Source of the DNA: Casimicrobiaceae bacterium
GTDB lineage: Bacteria > Pseudomonadota > Gammaproteobacteria > Burkholderiales > Casimicrobiaceae
Assembly: GCA_025056355.1 (NCBI GenBank)
Contig: JANWWI010000006.1
Location: 1 to 64,000 of the forward strand
DNA: 64,000 nt
Reading direction: 5' to 3'
Shown: positions 22,610-30,740 of the stretch, one piece after another
Numbering within the stretch: the first letter of the stretch is position 1
Layout: every line of letters starts with the position of its first letter
The notes under the pieces: generated by a model
The model's input: only the letters and a program-made list of their open reading frames with translations
What the model was told of the DNA's origin: nothing
The model's database searches: none
Program-made: the position numbers and the translations under genes

Positions 22610-23338
22610 TCATTTCGCCAAGGTCGGCCAGTTGACGGCCAACGCAACGGCAGCAACCGACAAAGAAAGCACGAGCCAGGCCAGGCCCAGGCGGGCGGGA
22701 TAGCGCGCGTGGGCGCGCATGGCCTGCGCCGCAAGCGCCTCGGGGAGACGTTTGCGGCCGGTCACCATCGCCCGCAGGATGTCTTCGCGTTTGACCAACA
22801 CGTGAAAGAGCACTGCGGCGATGTGTAGGCCGGCCAGGATCAGCAAAACATCGCCCAAAAAGCGATGCCATTTCATCAGCCGGATTGAGGTGGCCTCGGA
22901 CACGTAGCGATAAAGCGGCCCCGTGGTGGCGATCTCATCGTTGCTGAAGAGCCCCATGACCGCCTGCGCAGCAAGCGCGATCAGCATGAGGCAAACCATC
23001 CAACCGCCCACGGGGTTGTGCCCAATCACGGGCGTGGGCACGGGCGACAAAAGCCGTCGAGCGAAGCGAAGCCCCTCGATCGGACCGGCCAAAAAGCTGC
23101 TAAAGCGCGCATACGCCCCGCCAACGAAACCCCAGATGATCCGAAACAGCACGAGCGCGAGAATCGCGTAGCCGATGCGCATGTGCCAGCTGATCCACTG
23201 GCCGCCGGCCTTGCCGGTGGCCACGGCCGCCGCGAAGAGCACGACCAGACTCCAATGAAAGGCCCGCGTAAAGCCATCCCACACGGGCGTCTCTTGCGTG
23301 GCTTCGGTGGCCTCTGCCGGCGGTAAGCAAACCCGCAT
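22610..23338 (-). CDS. Cytochrome b561-family membrane protein
   Basis: 242 aa, four to five transmembrane helices. Haem-ligand-type histidines lie in FTRAFHWSLV (about 28), WISWHMRIGYA (about 52), MKWHRFLGDVLL (about 155) and LAGLHIAAVLFH (about 170). The family passes electrons from quinol to periplasmic c-type cytochromes. The ATG directly follows the stop of the marR gene (TGAATG), so it is probably translated from the same message; cytochrome c' comes next. The substrate is likely that cytochrome, by context. Confidence 0.9.
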   Translation of the reverse strand: MRVCLPPAEATEATQETPVWDGFTRAFHWSLVVLFAAAVATGKAGGQWISWHMRIGYAILALVLFRIIWGFVGGAYARFSSFLAGPIEGLRFARRLLSPVPTPVIGHNPVGGWMVCLMLIALAAQAVMGLFSNDEIATTGPLYRYVSEATSIRLMKWHRFLGDVLLILAGLHIAAVLFHVLVKREDILRAMVTGRKRLPEALAAQAMRAHARYPARLGLAWLVLSLSVAAVALAVNWPTLAK

Positions 23339-23854
23339 TCAGCACTCCTTTGCCTCGAAGGCTTGGCGCAAGCGTTCCAGCCCTTCGCGCAGGGCGGTGA
23401 GCTCGGCCTCGGACAGCCGTCCGAATGCCCGTCCGCAATGTTCGAGATGAGCCGGGAAGGTTTTGGCGAAGAGCGCTTGCCCGGCGCGCGTGAGCCGAAT
23501 GTGGACCCGCCGCGCATCGCCCGCAACCGGCGAGCGCACGAGCAGTCCTCGTGCGGCCAAGCGATCGAGCACGCCGGTCAGCGTGCCCTTCGTAATGAGC
23601 GTTTTTTCTCCAAGCTCGCCGCAGCTCATGCCCTCGGTATTGCCCAGTGTGGCCACAACATCGAACTGGGCCGGCGTAAGCCCCAGCGCGCGGACGTGTT
23701 CGGCCGAATAGCGCTCGAACGCCTGGGCGCAGCGCACCAGCGCACGCAGCGTCGCCAACCATTGCGGTCGCTTGTAGTCAAGAGGCTGAAACCTCCGCAC
23801 CGAGCGCCTCGGTGCAGCACTCGAGCCCCCGCGGGATTGGATCGGAACCGACAT
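23339..23854 (-). CDS. MarR-family transcriptional regulator
   Basis: 171 aa. Winged helix centred on LTPAQFDVVATLG ... SCGELGEKTLITKGTLTGVLDRLAARGLLVR with the family's wing GDARRVHIRLTRAGQALF. Several Cys residues are present, but the redox-sensor pattern of OhrR is not clear. Start ATG 23854 is used; it lies two bases past a perfect palindrome, so the regulator probably controls its own operon (marR, cytochrome b561, cytochrome c') and perhaps divergent dacB. A TTG start at 23884 is possible. The signal is unknown. Confidence 0.88.
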   Translation of the reverse strand: MSVPIQSRGGSSAAPRRSVRRFQPLDYKRPQWLATLRALVRCAQAFERYSAEHVRALGLTPAQFDVVATLGNTEGMSCGELGEKTLITKGTLTGVLDRLAARGLLVRSPVAGDARRVHIRLTRAGQALFAKTFPAHLEHCGRAFGRLSEAELTALREGLERLRQAFEAKEC

Positions 23855-23855
23855 C

Positions 23856-23869
23856 GTTCTAACTAGAAC
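23856..23869. promoter_or_regulatory. Palindromic operator candidate for the adjacent MarR regulator
   Basis: GTTCTA, two bases, TAGAAC: a perfect 6-bp inverted repeat. It lies between the marR start (23854) and the divergent dacB start (23912). Size and position fit a MarR-dimer site. No matching second copy was noticed nearby. Confidence 0.6.
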
Positions 23870-23911
23870 AAATTGGCCGGCCAAGATGCATCAGGGAAAT
23901 CGATAATCCGC

Positions 23912-25426
23912 ATGATGGAACTTTTCGCCACAGGTCCAACATCGCGGTGCGCGCGGCCGTGGGGGGTGACTCCCGCGCTTGTGTTGCTCCTGGTCCTTGC
24001 CAGTGCCGCAACCTCTGTGCTCGCGCGCCCGGGGGCGAGCGCCGCGGCTCTGCCCGGACCGATCGAGAGCGCGTTCCGGCGCGCTGGCGTGCCGCCCTCG
24101 GCCGTGTCGCTTTACGTGCGTGAGGCCGGCGCAACCGAGCCGTGGACTGCCCATCGAGCGCAGGTGCCCATGAATCCCGCCTCGACGATGAAGATCCTCA
24201 CCACGGCCATGGCTCTCGACGTGCTCGGCAAGGACTACACCTGGGCGACCGAAGCCCTGGCTGGCGGCCCGATCCGGGACGGAACGCTACACGGCCCATT
24301 GGTGCTGCGCGGCAGCGGTGATCCGAGCTTTACGTGGGAGCATCTGCGCGATCTGGTCACCGCGCTGCGTGCAGGCGGCCTGCACACGCTGGCCGGCGAC
24401 GTGTTCGTCGATCGGCAGCGCTTCGGTCCGATCCGCGACACCACCGAGCGCTTCGACGGACAGCGGCTCCGGCCCTACAACGTCACCCCAGATGCGCTGT
24501 TGTTCAACTTCAAGTCAGTCGGGTTTCGCTTTCGCCCGCGCGAGGACGGACGCGTGGAGGTGGGCACGGAAGGTCCCACGCCGGATGGCTTGGTGATCGA
24601 GCATGACGTGCGGGCCATCGACGAGCCCTGTGGCGACTGGCGCGCGCGACTTCAAGCGCACTTCTCAAGTGGCCCGAATGCAGCCCGGGCGAGCTTTCGC
24701 GGACGCTACCCGAGCGCCTGCGGCGAACGCGATTGGTATGTGAGCCTGTTCGACCACAACGGGCTCATCGCCGGCACCTTCGCCCGGCTGTGGCGCGATG
24801 CGGGCGGCCACTGGCATGGGCTGTTGCGCGACGGCCGCACGCCGCCCGGCGCCCGTGTACTCGCCGTGCACCGCTCGGCCCCTCTGACCGAAGCAATCAC
24901 CGACATCAACAAAGCGAGCAACAACGTCATGACGCGGCAGCTCGTGCTCACGCTGGATGCGGAACTGAACGGCCCGCCGGCCCGGCTCGATCGGCTCACC
25001 GAGAACGCCCGGCGCTGGGCACGCGCGCGAGGCATCGAGGCGCACGGCATCGTGGTCGAAAACGGTTCGGGGCTTTCGCGTCTCGAGCGTTTGAGCGCAC
25101 GGCAACTCGCTCAAGTGCTTGAGTACGGCATGAAGGCGCCCTGGGCAGCGGAGTTCGTCGCCTCGCTGCCCGTGGCGGGCGTTGATGGGACGCTGGCCAG
25201 ACGCCTCACCGGCGGCACCACTCAGGGAAGGGCCTTTTTGAAGACCGGTACCCTCGCTGGTGTCAAATCGCTGGCTGGCTACCTCGTGCGCCCCGATGGG
25301 CGACGTCTGCTCTTCGTCGGATTCGTCAACCATCCGCACGCCGAGGCCGCCGAAGGCGCGCTCGATTTCGCGGTGCAGTGGTATCTAAGCGCAGACCACG
25401 CACGAGATCGTTCAACTCAGCGTTGA
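23912..25426 (+). CDS. dacB: D-alanyl-D-alanine carboxypeptidase/endopeptidase, PBP4 (DacB) type
   Basis: Periplasmic peptidoglycan hydrolase (class C PBP), 504 aa. Signal peptide (about 15-38), then SxxK as STMK (Ser91, Lys94), SxN as SNN (Ser336) and KTG (Lys444). A long insert between SxxK and SxN is typical of PBP4. An AGGGA lies 15 nt upstream of ATG 23912; ATG 23915 is equally possible. Divergent from the MarR operon; overlaps plsY tail to tail by 10 bp. Confidence 0.94.
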   Translation: MMELFATGPTSRCARPWGVTPALVLLLVLASAATSVLARPGASAAALPGPIESAFRRAGVPPSAVSLYVREAGATEPWTAHRAQVPMNPASTMKILTTAMALDVLGKDYTWATEALAGGPIRDGTLHGPLVLRGSGDPSFTWEHLRDLVTALRAGGLHTLAGDVFVDRQRFGPIRDTTERFDGQRLRPYNVTPDALLFNFKSVGFRFRPREDGRVEVGTEGPTPDGLVIEHDVRAIDEPCGDWRARLQAHFSSGPNAARASFRGRYPSACGERDWYVSLFDHNGLIAGTFARLWRDAGGHWHGLLRDGRTPPGARVLAVHRSAPLTEAITDINKASNNVMTRQLVLTLDAELNGPPARLDRLTENARRWARARGIEAHGIVVENGSGLSRLERLSARQLAQVLEYGMKAPWAAEFVASLPVAGVDGTLARRLTGGTTQGRAFLKTGTLAGVKSLAGYLVRPDGRRLLFVGFVNHPHAEAAEGALDFAVQWYLSADHARDRSTQR

Positions 25427-26031
25427 CGCGACCGAAACGCGCCTTCCTGACCCGAGCGCAGCCGCGCGATGTTGTCGCGGTGACGCCAGAGGAGCACCAG
25501 CGCGATTGCAAACACCGCCACGACCAGCGGCCCGTGGCCCCAGAGCCACAGCGCCACAAGCGGCGCAGCCGCGGCCGCCACGAGCGCCGAAAGCGAGGAG
25601 ATGCGGCTGAGCGCGAACACCGCGATCCAGAGCACGCTCACCGCAAGCCCGACGCGCCAATCGAGCGCCCACAGCACACCCGCGGCCGTGGCCACGCCCT
25701 TGCCCCCGCGAAAGCGAAACCAAATCGGAAACAGGTGGCCGAGAAACACGGCCCCCGCCACGAGCGCAAGACCGATTGTGCTTAGCCCGAATTCCGGGCC
25801 CCAGAGCCTCGCGATGGCCACCGCAAGCACCCCCTTGCCGAGGTCGCCGGCGAGGGTCAGGGCAGCGGCGCTTTTGTGCCCCGTGCGCAGCACGTTGGTT
25901 GCCCCAGGGTTACCACTGCCGTAGCTGGTCGGATCGGCAAGCCCGAAAGCGCGGCTCACGAGATAGGCAAACGAACACGAACCGAGCAGGTACGCGGCCA
26001 GCGCCGCGGCAAGATCCACGGGAAGGTTCAT
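25417..26031 (-). CDS. plsY: Glycerol-3-phosphate acyltransferase PlsY
   Basis: Inner-membrane enzyme transferring acyl groups from acyl-phosphate to glycerol 3-phosphate, first step of phospholipid synthesis. 204 aa, five predicted TM helices. The three signature loops are intact: GSGNPGATNVLRTGHK (about 38-53), HLFPIWFRFRGGKGVAT (about 98-114) and the C-terminal WRHRDNIARL. Divergent from folB, as often seen in proteobacteria. Confidence 0.96.
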   Translation of the reverse strand: MNLPVDLAAALAAYLLGSCSFAYLVSRAFGLADPTSYGSGNPGATNVLRTGHKSAAALTLAGDLGKGVLAVAIARLWGPEFGLSTIGLALVAGAVFLGHLFPIWFRFRGGKGVATAAGVLWALDWRVGLAVSVLWIAVFALSRISSLSALVAAAAAPLVALWLWGHGPLVVAVFAIALVLLWRHRDNIARLRSGQEGAFRSRQR

Positions 26032-26086
26032 CGGCCGTTCCTAGAATGATGCGGTTCGACAAGCGTCGCGATTTTTCTCGACCCTC

Positions 26087-26479
26087 ATGAGCCAAAGCAC
26101 GATCCTCGTGCGCGGCCTGCGCTGCGAGACCGTCCTCGGACTACACGCCTGGGAGCGGACGAGCCGTCGGCCCGTTGTCCTCGACCTCGAAATCGAGGCA
26201 CCGAGTCTCGAACCGTTTTTACACGATCGCGCGCGCGGCCTTGTGAACTACGAAGCCGTGGCCGATCGGCTCACGCAGCTGCTGCCGACGCTTGCCTATC
26301 GCACGGTCGAGCGGCTTGCCGAGCACATCGCGCAGGTTCTGATCGAGGAATTCCATGCCCCACGGGTGCGTGTGACCGTCAGCAAGCCCGGCGCGATCGC
26401 GGCCGCGCAGTCGGTTGGCGTCACGATCGTGCGGCAGGCAACGACCGATCAAGGCTCGTCGGCCGAAGCCGCCTGCTGA
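26087..26479 (+). CDS. folB: Dihydroneopterin aldolase
   Basis: Folate pathway enzyme splitting dihydroneopterin to hydroxymethyl-dihydropterin and glycolaldehyde. 130 aa. Signatures: GLRCETVLGLHAWERTSRRPVVLDLEI (N-terminal T-fold strand with Glu), NYEAVADRL and TVERLAEHIAQVLIEEF with the substrate-binding Glu, and a catalytic-type Lys in VTVSKPGAI. The last 30 bp overlap the convergent TerC-family gene. Confidence 0.94.
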   Translation: MSQSTILVRGLRCETVLGLHAWERTSRRPVVLDLEIEAPSLEPFLHDRARGLVNYEAVADRLTQLLPTLAYRTVERLAEHIAQVLIEEFHAPRVRVTVSKPGAIAAAQSVGVTIVRQATTDQGSSAEAAC

Positions 26480-27174
26480 GCGATCGCGCGGCGCCGGTTA
26501 AGCCACCAAGAAAGCACAACCACCAGCAGGGCGCCAACAATCTCCGCCGTGACGCGCCCGGCGCCGGTCGTCGCGCCAAACCAGGCGGTCCACATCACGT
26601 CCGTCACGATCATCCCGCCCGCAATCCAGCCGAGCAACGCCCCGCCAAAGGTCACCACGAGCGGGAAGCGGTCGATCAGCTTGAGCACGAGCGTGGAGCC
26701 CCAGATGATGATCGGGATCGACACGAGCAGGCCGAAGATCACGTAACCGAGCTGGTGGCTGCCGGGGGTGTTTTGTGCCGCGGCAGCGATGGCGATCACG
26801 TTGTCGAGACTCATCACGAAGTCCGCAACGATGATCGTGCGCACCGCTGCCCAGAGGCTCGTGGCGCCCTCCACGTGAGCGTGCTCATCGCCCTCCTCTT
26901 CAAGCAGCAGCTTGATACCGATCCAGATGAGCAAGAGCCCACCCACGATCTTGAGAAAGGGCACTTTCAAGAGCGTCATGGCAAAGGCGATCAGCAACAC
27001 CCGCAAACCGATCGCCCCTGCGGTGCCCCAGAGAATGCCGGCTCGGCGCTGCGCGGCCGGCAAATTGCGACATGCCAGAGCAATCACCACAGCGTTGTCG
27101 CCGCCGAGCAGGATGTCGATCAAGATGATCTGCCCGACGGCAACCCAGTTGATCGCGGTCAAAAACTCAAGCAC
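26449..27174 (-). CDS. TerC-family membrane protein (YjbE type)
   Basis: 241 aa, about seven TM helices. Characteristic paired acidic motifs LGGDNAVVIAL (about 23-33) and MSLDNVIAIAAAAQ (about 120-133), which form the ion path in this family of putative metal exporters. A His-containing acidic loop (EEEGDEHAHVEG) lies between. Start GTG 27174 has GAGGGG six nt upstream. No yybP-ykoY element is recognisable in its leader, unlike the second family member at 47098-48075. Likely role: manganese or other metal efflux, perhaps loading exported enzymes. Confidence 0.9.
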   Translation of the reverse strand: MLEFLTAINWVAVGQIILIDILLGGDNAVVIALACRNLPAAQRRAGILWGTAGAIGLRVLLIAFAMTLLKVPFLKIVGGLLLIWIGIKLLLEEEGDEHAHVEGATSLWAAVRTIIVADFVMSLDNVIAIAAAAQNTPGSHQLGYVIFGLLVSIPIIIWGSTLVLKLIDRFPLVVTFGGALLGWIAGGMIVTDVMWTAWFGATTGAGRVTAEIVGALLVVVLSWWLNRRRAIAQQAASADEP

Positions 27175-27309
27175 CTCTTACCCCTCTTCGGCCGAGCGCG
27201 GGCCCTGGCAAGTTCATGTTGGCATTTTCGCTGAGCCCGCAGGGCGGCATGCGCGCGCGGGGATCATCGCCGGGCATGCCTTGCCGATGGGCCTCTAGCG
27301 CCGCGCCTG

Positions 27310-28074
27310 CTAGACCAGTCCCCCATCGACCACGAACGCCTGGCCGGTGCATGCGCGGGCATCGTCGCTTGCGAGGAAGAGCACCATCGCGGCCACATCT
27401 TCGGGCTTCAAGCGAAATTTGAGCGCCTGTTCGGCGAGGACGGATTTTTCAAGCTCGGGCGTGAGCGCTGCCTCGCGTGGTTTGGGGGTGTCGATCGCGC
27501 CAGGCACCACCGTGTTGACGCGGATGCCCTGGCTGCCGAGCTCCTGGGCCAAGGTCCGCGCAAGCCCGTGAATGCCGGCTTTGGCAGTGGTGTAGCTCAC
27601 CCATCCCGGCCGAGCCCGCATCCAACTGACCGAACCCATCAGGATGATCGAGCCGCCTAAGCCCATCACACGCGCGGCCGCCTGCGCCCCAAAGACCTGA
27701 GCGCGCAGGTTGATGGCCTGGTTGTTGTCCCAGAACTCGGGGGTGAGCTCCGAGAAACTGTGCCGCTCGTCATTGGCCACGTTCGCGACGAAGACGTCGA
27801 GATTTCCTCCGAGAACCGGCACCGAGCGTTCGATGGTGCGCTGTAGTGCAACCACATCGCGGACATCGCATTTCCAGTAGCGCAAACGCTCCTTCGCATC
27901 GAGCCTGAGCTTGAGCTCATTGGCGGCGCGATCGTCGATATCGAGAAAACCCACGATGGCCCCCTGTGCGACAAAAGCTTCGACGATGGTGGCGCCGAGG
28001 CCGCTTGCGCCGCCCGTGACAAACACCGAGCGCCCTTCGAGGGAGGGATAACGGTTGGTCAGGGTTCGAGACAT
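27310..28074 (-). CDS. Short-chain dehydrogenase/reductase, resembling pentose 1-dehydrogenases
   Basis: 254 aa NAD(P)-dependent SDR. Nucleotide-binding TGGASGLGA (about 21-29), catalytic GSVSW with Ser and YTTAK with Tyr and Lys, PG motif VVPGAIDTP and C-terminal LASDDARACTG..FVVDGG. Stretches such as ANDERHSFSELTPEFWD and GSVSWM recall the D-xylose 1-dehydrogenase group (Caulobacter XylB), but the usual NNAG is VANVAND here. Start ATG 28074 is preceded by GAGGGGGG. No sugar genes adjoin, so the substrate is uncertain. Confidence 0.85.
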   Translation of the reverse strand: MSRTLTNRYPSLEGRSVFVTGGASGLGATIVEAFVAQGAIVGFLDIDDRAANELKLRLDAKERLRYWKCDVRDVVALQRTIERSVPVLGGNLDVFVANVANDERHSFSELTPEFWDNNQAINLRAQVFGAQAAARVMGLGGSIILMGSVSWMRARPGWVSYTTAKAGIHGLARTLAQELGSQGIRVNTVVPGAIDTPKPREAALTPELEKSVLAEQALKFRLKPEDVAAMVLFLASDDARACTGQAFVVDGGLV

Positions 28075-28125
28075 GACCGGATCGCCCCCCTCACGCAGCG
28101 AGAACGAGCGCGGGAGTCCGGGCAT

Positions 28126-28634
28126 CAGGCTTGCAAGCCTTGGCCCTAGAGGCCCGCAGTTTGCTTGAGTATCGGCCCATGGAGCGTTACTCCCGCGAAT
28201 AAGCGCTGTGACCGTGGTAAGCGTACGCCAACTTCAGGGCCGCAGCCTAGGCCGGGTCGTCCACCGCTTCCGGCGGTCGAGTGCCGGGGCGCTCACCTGC
28301 CGGTCCGGCTGCGTCGCTTGACGAAGCTCGATGCGACCCACAGCGACTCTGTCCGTGTTCTGCCGCGCAGGCGGCTTCAGAGCCCGGCGCTGACAGGCAC
28401 CCAGCGGCAAAGAGCGTCCGTCTGCCAATTGACGGCGTGAGGTCTTTGGGCCCGAGCACGGGCCGGGACCGGATCGACTCGAAGGGTTGGCGTTGCTCGT
28501 TGCGTTGAGGTTCGAGGCTCAGTTCGGGCGGCTCAGGCTCGGAAGTGGGTTCGGCTTCGCTTGGAGGGGCCTTTCTCAAAAACCCCGTCTTCATGGAGAC
28601 AGCCAAGCGCGTGTTGTCTCGATAATGCCGATCC
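28126..28634. other. Gene-free stretch upstream of waaA
   Basis: No frame here resembles a known protein. A minus-strand frame (28247-28636) could encode a Pro/Glu-rich peptide, but its third-codon GC is clearly lower than in neighbouring genes and no ribosome site precedes it. I found no RNA gene, and no terminator with a T-run. Confidence 0.5.
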
Positions 28635-29909
28635 ATGCCCCGGTGGTTTGTTGCGCTTTATTCCGTGCTGTGGATCGGCGCCCTGCCCGTTGCGCTGCTC
28701 CGACTCCTGCTGCGCAGTGTCCGGCAACCGGCCTACCGGCGCGGCCTGAGCGAGCGGCTTGCGCTTGTTGCGCCGCCCCGGGTCTGCATCTGGGTCCATG
28801 CGGTTTCGGTCGGCGAAGCGCGGGCGATCGCGCCGCTCGTTCGGAAGCTCGTCTCCCGCGGCCACTCGGTGCTTGCCACCTGCACAACCCCGACCGGCCG
28901 CGCCACACTCGAGGCACTGCTCGGCGAGCGTGTGGCGGTGCGCTATCTGCCCTTCGATGCGCCGTGGTTGATCGGAGCGTGGCTCAGACGGCTTCCAGCG
29001 CGGCTCGTGCTGCTTGTCGAAACCGAGCTCTGGCCGGGGCTTTTGCACGCCGCGCAGGCTGAGGCGCGGACGCTTTGGCTCATCAACGCGCGCCTGTCGG
29101 CACGAAGCGCGCGGCGTTATGCGCGCTTTGGAGCTGTAAGCCGAAGGCTTTTTGGCTGCCTGAGCGCGGCGGCGGCGCAAAGCCAAGCCGATGCGGCGCG
29201 GCTTCTCGCCTTGGGAACCCGCCGGGTTGAGGTGACCGGCAACCTCAAGTTCGATCTCGAGGTGCCCCCGGAGACTGGCGCTCGCGCCGCGGCACTTGCC
29301 GAACACCTCTGTGGCGGCCAGCCCCGCCCCTTCTGGGTAGCCGCCTCCACCCGCGAGGGCGAGGAGGCGCTGCTGCTTGAGGCCCTCGCGGAGCATCCGC
29401 TGCGCGGCCGGGCGCTTGCAGTCCTGGTGCCGCGACACCCGGAACGCTTCGGGGACGTTGAGGCGCTTGCACGCGCACGCGGCTTTCGCGTCGCGCGGCG
29501 CAGTGCGAAGTCGATCCCTCCTAACGTCGAGGTCGTGATCGGCGATTCGATGGGCGAGATGCTCTCCTATGTGGGCAAGGCCGTGGCGGTGCTCATGGGG
29601 GGAACCCTTGCCGGCACCGGCGGGCAAAATCTGATTGAGCCCTGTGCGCTCGGCGTGCCGGTGGTGCTTGGGCCTTCGACTTACAACTTCGCGCAGGCGG
29701 CTGCAGAGGCAATCGAGGTTGGCGCCGCGCGTGCCGTGCCAGATGCGCGGGCTGCGCTCAGCGCCATCGCGGGCTGGCTCGATGAACCGAACGCGCGCGA
29801 AGTTGCCAGCGCCGCCGCACGCCGTTGGACGCAAGCGCATCGCGGAGCCACGGCGCGCGTGCTTGCGCTACTTGAGTCCGAGCTCGGCGCGGATCCAGGC
29901 GCGTCGTGA
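28635..29909 (+). CDS. waaA: 3-deoxy-D-manno-octulosonic acid transferase (Kdo transferase)
   Basis: Adds Kdo from CMP-Kdo to lipid IVA at the cytoplasmic face of the inner membrane. 424 aa, GT30 family. N-terminal membrane anchor (about 6-26), HAVSVGEARA with the catalytic-type Glu (about 55-64), VETELWPGLL, TGNLKFDL, and the C-terminal donor site GGTLAGTGGQNLIEPCALGVPVVLGPSTYNF. Shows that the cell makes lipopolysaccharide. Overlaps the convergent GT2 gene by 42 bp. Confidence 0.96.
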   Translation: MPRWFVALYSVLWIGALPVALLRLLLRSVRQPAYRRGLSERLALVAPPRVCIWVHAVSVGEARAIAPLVRKLVSRGHSVLATCTTPTGRATLEALLGERVAVRYLPFDAPWLIGAWLRRLPARLVLLVETELWPGLLHAAQAEARTLWLINARLSARSARRYARFGAVSRRLFGCLSAAAAQSQADAARLLALGTRRVEVTGNLKFDLEVPPETGARAAALAEHLCGGQPRPFWVAASTREGEEALLLEALAEHPLRGRALAVLVPRHPERFGDVEALARARGFRVARRSAKSIPPNVEVVIGDSMGEMLSYVGKAVAVLMGGTLAGTGGQNLIEPCALGVPVVLGPSTYNFAQAAAEAIEVGAARAVPDARAALSAIAGWLDEPNAREVASAAARRWTQAHRGATARVLALLESELGADPGAS

Positions 29910-30740
29910 AGCCGCCGGATCGCGCGCGATCCAAGCGGCCACGAGATCGTTGTAGTCCGGGTGCTTGGCCAGAAGCGCCTGCGCGCCGGCACGCATGAGC
30001 TGTTCCCTTTCGTCGCCGAAAGAGACAGCGCCTTCGTGCCCCACGAAGGCGTTCGGGCAAAGCACGTTGCGAAACCCCGCGGCCGCGGCCCGGCGGCAGA
30101 AGTCGTTTTCCTCGCCATAGCCGCGCGGAAAGGCCGTCTCATCGAATCTGCCGACCGCCTCCAAGCAGGGCCGCGTGATCAGCAGGCAAAAGCCTACCCC
30201 GGTGGGCAGATCGATCGCAGCCGCGCGCTTCGAGGCCAGCAGTTGGGCGATGCGCTCGGCCTCGACCCGGCTCGGCAGCGGCCAGGCGCGCGTGAAATCC
30301 GGCAACGAGCAAATCGTGGCGTTGTTGGAAAAGGGGGTGACCGTACCCACGGGCGCATGGCTTGGCTCTGCAGCCGTGGCAAGCATCTCATCGAGCCAGC
30401 CGCGGGTCACAACGGTGTCGCTATTGAGCAGAAGCAAATGCTCCCCGGGCCAAAGCGCATCGATGGCCTGATTCACGTTGGCGGTGAAGCCGCGGTTCGA
30501 GCGATTCCTGCGGAATTGGATCGGTGCGACGCGCTCACCGCTTCGCGCAAAGCGCCGACCGAGTTCGATCACGGCCGGGTCGGTCGAGGCATCATCGATG
30601 ACGAGCGCCCGCCAGCGTGCGCGCAGAGGCACTGCGGTGAGCCGTTCGAGGCAGCGCGCAAGCGCTGCGGCGGCATTGAACACCGGGATTGCCACCAGCA
30701 CCGTGGCGCGCGCTGGATCCGAAACGCTCAAGGCGCTCAC
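29868..30740 (-). CDS. Glycosyltransferase family 2
   Basis: 290 aa, GT-A fold. N-terminal VAIPVFNAAAALARCLERL, DDASTDP, NRGFTANVNQAI and LLLNSDTVVTRGWLD, where NSD is the metal-binding DxD equivalent; the C-terminal half has FDETAFPRGYGEENDFCRRA, the ED motif of inverting enzymes. No membrane segment. Start GTG 30740 overlaps the stop of the bioC-like gene as GTGA. Placed next to waaA, so a role in lipopolysaccharide or another surface glycan is likely; donor and acceptor are unknown. Confidence 0.85.
   Translation of the reverse strand: MSALSVSDPARATVLVAIPVFNAAAALARCLERLTAVPLRARWRALVIDDASTDPAVIELGRRFARSGERVAPIQFRRNRSNRGFTANVNQAIDALWPGEHLLLLNSDTVVTRGWLDEMLATAAEPSHAPVGTVTPFSNNATICSLPDFTRAWPLPSRVEAERIAQLLASKRAAAIDLPTGVGFCLLITRPCLEAVGRFDETAFPRGYGEENDFCRRAAAAGFRNVLCPNAFVGHEGAVSFGDEREQLMRAGAQALLAKHPDYNDLVAAWIARDPAASRRAWIRAELGLK

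Noticed and set aside
27175..27309. Possible yybP-ykoY riboswitch upstream of the first TerC-family gene
   Set aside because: A stretch GCCAACATGAACTTGCC looked suggestive, but the conserved GGGGAGTAGC and GCAAGACC ends are missing.
28247..28636. 129-codon Pro/Glu-rich minus-strand frame upstream of waaA
   Set aside because: Third-position GC is clearly lower than in real genes here, no ribosome site, no recognisable domain.
28533..29840. 435-codon minus-strand frame antisense to waaA
   Set aside because: No domain; mirror of a high-GC coding frame whose Kdo-transferase motifs are unmistakable.
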